Below are positions 63,071 to 64,000 of a stretch of 64,000 nt of DNA, piece after piece. The translations under genes were made by a program, and so were the position numbers. Each line of letters begins with the position of its first letter. Position 1 is the stretch's first letter. Source of the DNA: Brasenia schreberi. Its lineage: Eukaryota > Streptophyta > Magnoliopsida > Nymphaeales > Cabombaceae. The notes under the pieces were generated by a model. The model was not told the DNA's origin. It worked only from the letters and a program-made list of their open reading frames with translations, and made no database searches. The DNA lies in the NCBI GenBank assembly GCA_036023115.1, contig JAYKKT010000073.1, positions 19,143,001 to 19,207,000 on the forward strand, given 5' to 3'.

Positions 63071-64000
63071 ACAACAAACAACAATTAAGCCTTTTCCCAT
63101 ACTAGATGGGTTGGTTACATAGATTCAGCCCTATCATGTGCCATGCTAGCAATTAACTCAATATAAACTAAATCATTTTTTATAGTTTCTTTCCAACACT
63201 TTTGTGATTGTCCTCTTCATCTTTTAACGTTTTTATAATATAATTTTTCATATATTCTTGCGACAACGTCCTTTGTTCATCTTTCTACATATCTAAACCA
63301 TCTTAAACAATTTTTTCTCATTTTATCCTCTATTGGTGCTACTCCCAATTGGTTTATAATAACCTCATTATGTTGTGTGACCACTCATCCATCTCAAGTC
63401 TAATTGTTGCTCTATAATATTTACCTTTTAACTTTAATGGTATCTTTTTATCACAGAATACCTTATGCCTCTCTCCATTTTAACCAACCGTCACTAATTT
63501 TAGGCGTAACATTTCCATCAATTTTTTCAATACTTTGAAAAACTGATTCTAGGTATTTAAAACTTTCCTTGTGAGGGATACAATGTACGTCAATCTTAAT
63601 TTCTATGTCCTATGAAGTACCCAAATGATCAAACTTACATTCCATATATTATGTTTTTATTCTACCAAGTCAGAAGCCTTTACTTTCTAATGTTTCTCTT
63701 CATAGTTCTAACATCCTATTAACTTTTTCCTTAAACTCATCCACTAACATAATGTCAACAACAACAACTAAGTCTTTTTTCATGCTAGATGTGGTCAGCT
63801 ATATAGATTCTTTGTTTTCACATAACCCTATCATAATTTGTAGAATCCATGGTAAATAAGTCCGACAAAGTTTTTCCCTGAATGTCGGAAGCCTAATGCA
63901 ACCCTCCTCCTTTATCCGGACTTTAGACCGGCCATGCAAGGGTGATCCCTTACATGGACAGATTTCTACTAACACAATGTTATCTGTAAATAATATACGC
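63071..64000 (-). mobile_element. RTE-type LINE, interrupted by a SINE-like element
   Basis: The 3' tail on + starts near 63071 (acaacaaacaacaattaag), and the match to the RT C-terminal region runs to 63755. It then resumes at 63965 (aacacaatgttatctgtaaataa, matching 8680-8700) and leaves the window. Stops and indels are frequent. Confidence 0.85.
63756..63964 (-). mobile_element. SINE-like element nested in an RTE copy
   Basis: 209 bp, same family as 28611-28817 and 47095-47300, in - orientation. Flanks tccactaacataatgt (63740-63755) and tctactaacacaatgt (63965-63980) are a 16-bp duplication with two mismatches. Because the host is an RTE copy with known continuation, the insertion boundaries are unusually clear. 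Confidence 0.88.

Overview
The window is nuclear DNA of a flowering plant. The evidence is intron-rich genes with GT-AG junctions, telo-box promoters, a P-class PPR gene copy, a bHLH IVc-type gene copy, and abundant RTE-type LINEs, tRNA-derived SINEs and long AT/AG microsatellites. I cannot name the species. I found no prokaryotic feature, CRISPR array, rRNA or functional tRNA gene.

Four host genes look intact. Going left to right, they are: cytosolic ribosomal protein uL23 (RPL23A, + strand, coding 4726-5427); a 13-exon U-box protein of PUB62 type with an oxygenase-like N-terminal half (+ strand, 24536-34389, 603 residues); TAF15, a TFIID-associated RRM/RanBP2-zinc-finger protein (- strand, 45472-49154, 7 coding exons, 395 residues); and the pre-mRNA-processing factor PRP40C (- strand, 54269-61157, 10 exons visible, 5' end outside the window or not found). 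The exon chains were assembled by hand from splice signals, and each chain keeps a continuous reading frame.

Three gene copies are decayed: a bHLH IVc (bHLH34/104/115-like) pseudogene (40414-43821), a truncated PHF5A/SF3b14b copy (36412-36636, - strand) and a frameshifted PPR gene (51709-52869). Two Copia remnants are present: gag at 12110-12800 (-) and integrase/RT at 37470-38710 (+).

The space between genes and many introns are filled by one family of RTE-type LINE. At least ten fragments are present, from about 2 kb down to about 22 bp, and most end in GTT-type repeats. A SINE-like family of about 207 bp shares the RTE 3' end (28611-28817, 47095-47300, 63756-63964). Two of its three copies have recognisable target-site duplications. 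A 746-bp RTE copy with a perfect 18-bp duplication sits 26 nt from a PRP40C 3' splice site. A small hAT-type element with an exact 8-bp duplication lies at 17463-17647.

I found no convincing new multi-gene system. The most informative material is the RTE/SINE-like partnership, the extreme 5' truncation of RTE insertions, the decay pattern of the bHLH copy, and a microsatellite-driven tandem duplication just upstream of the PUB62-like gene.
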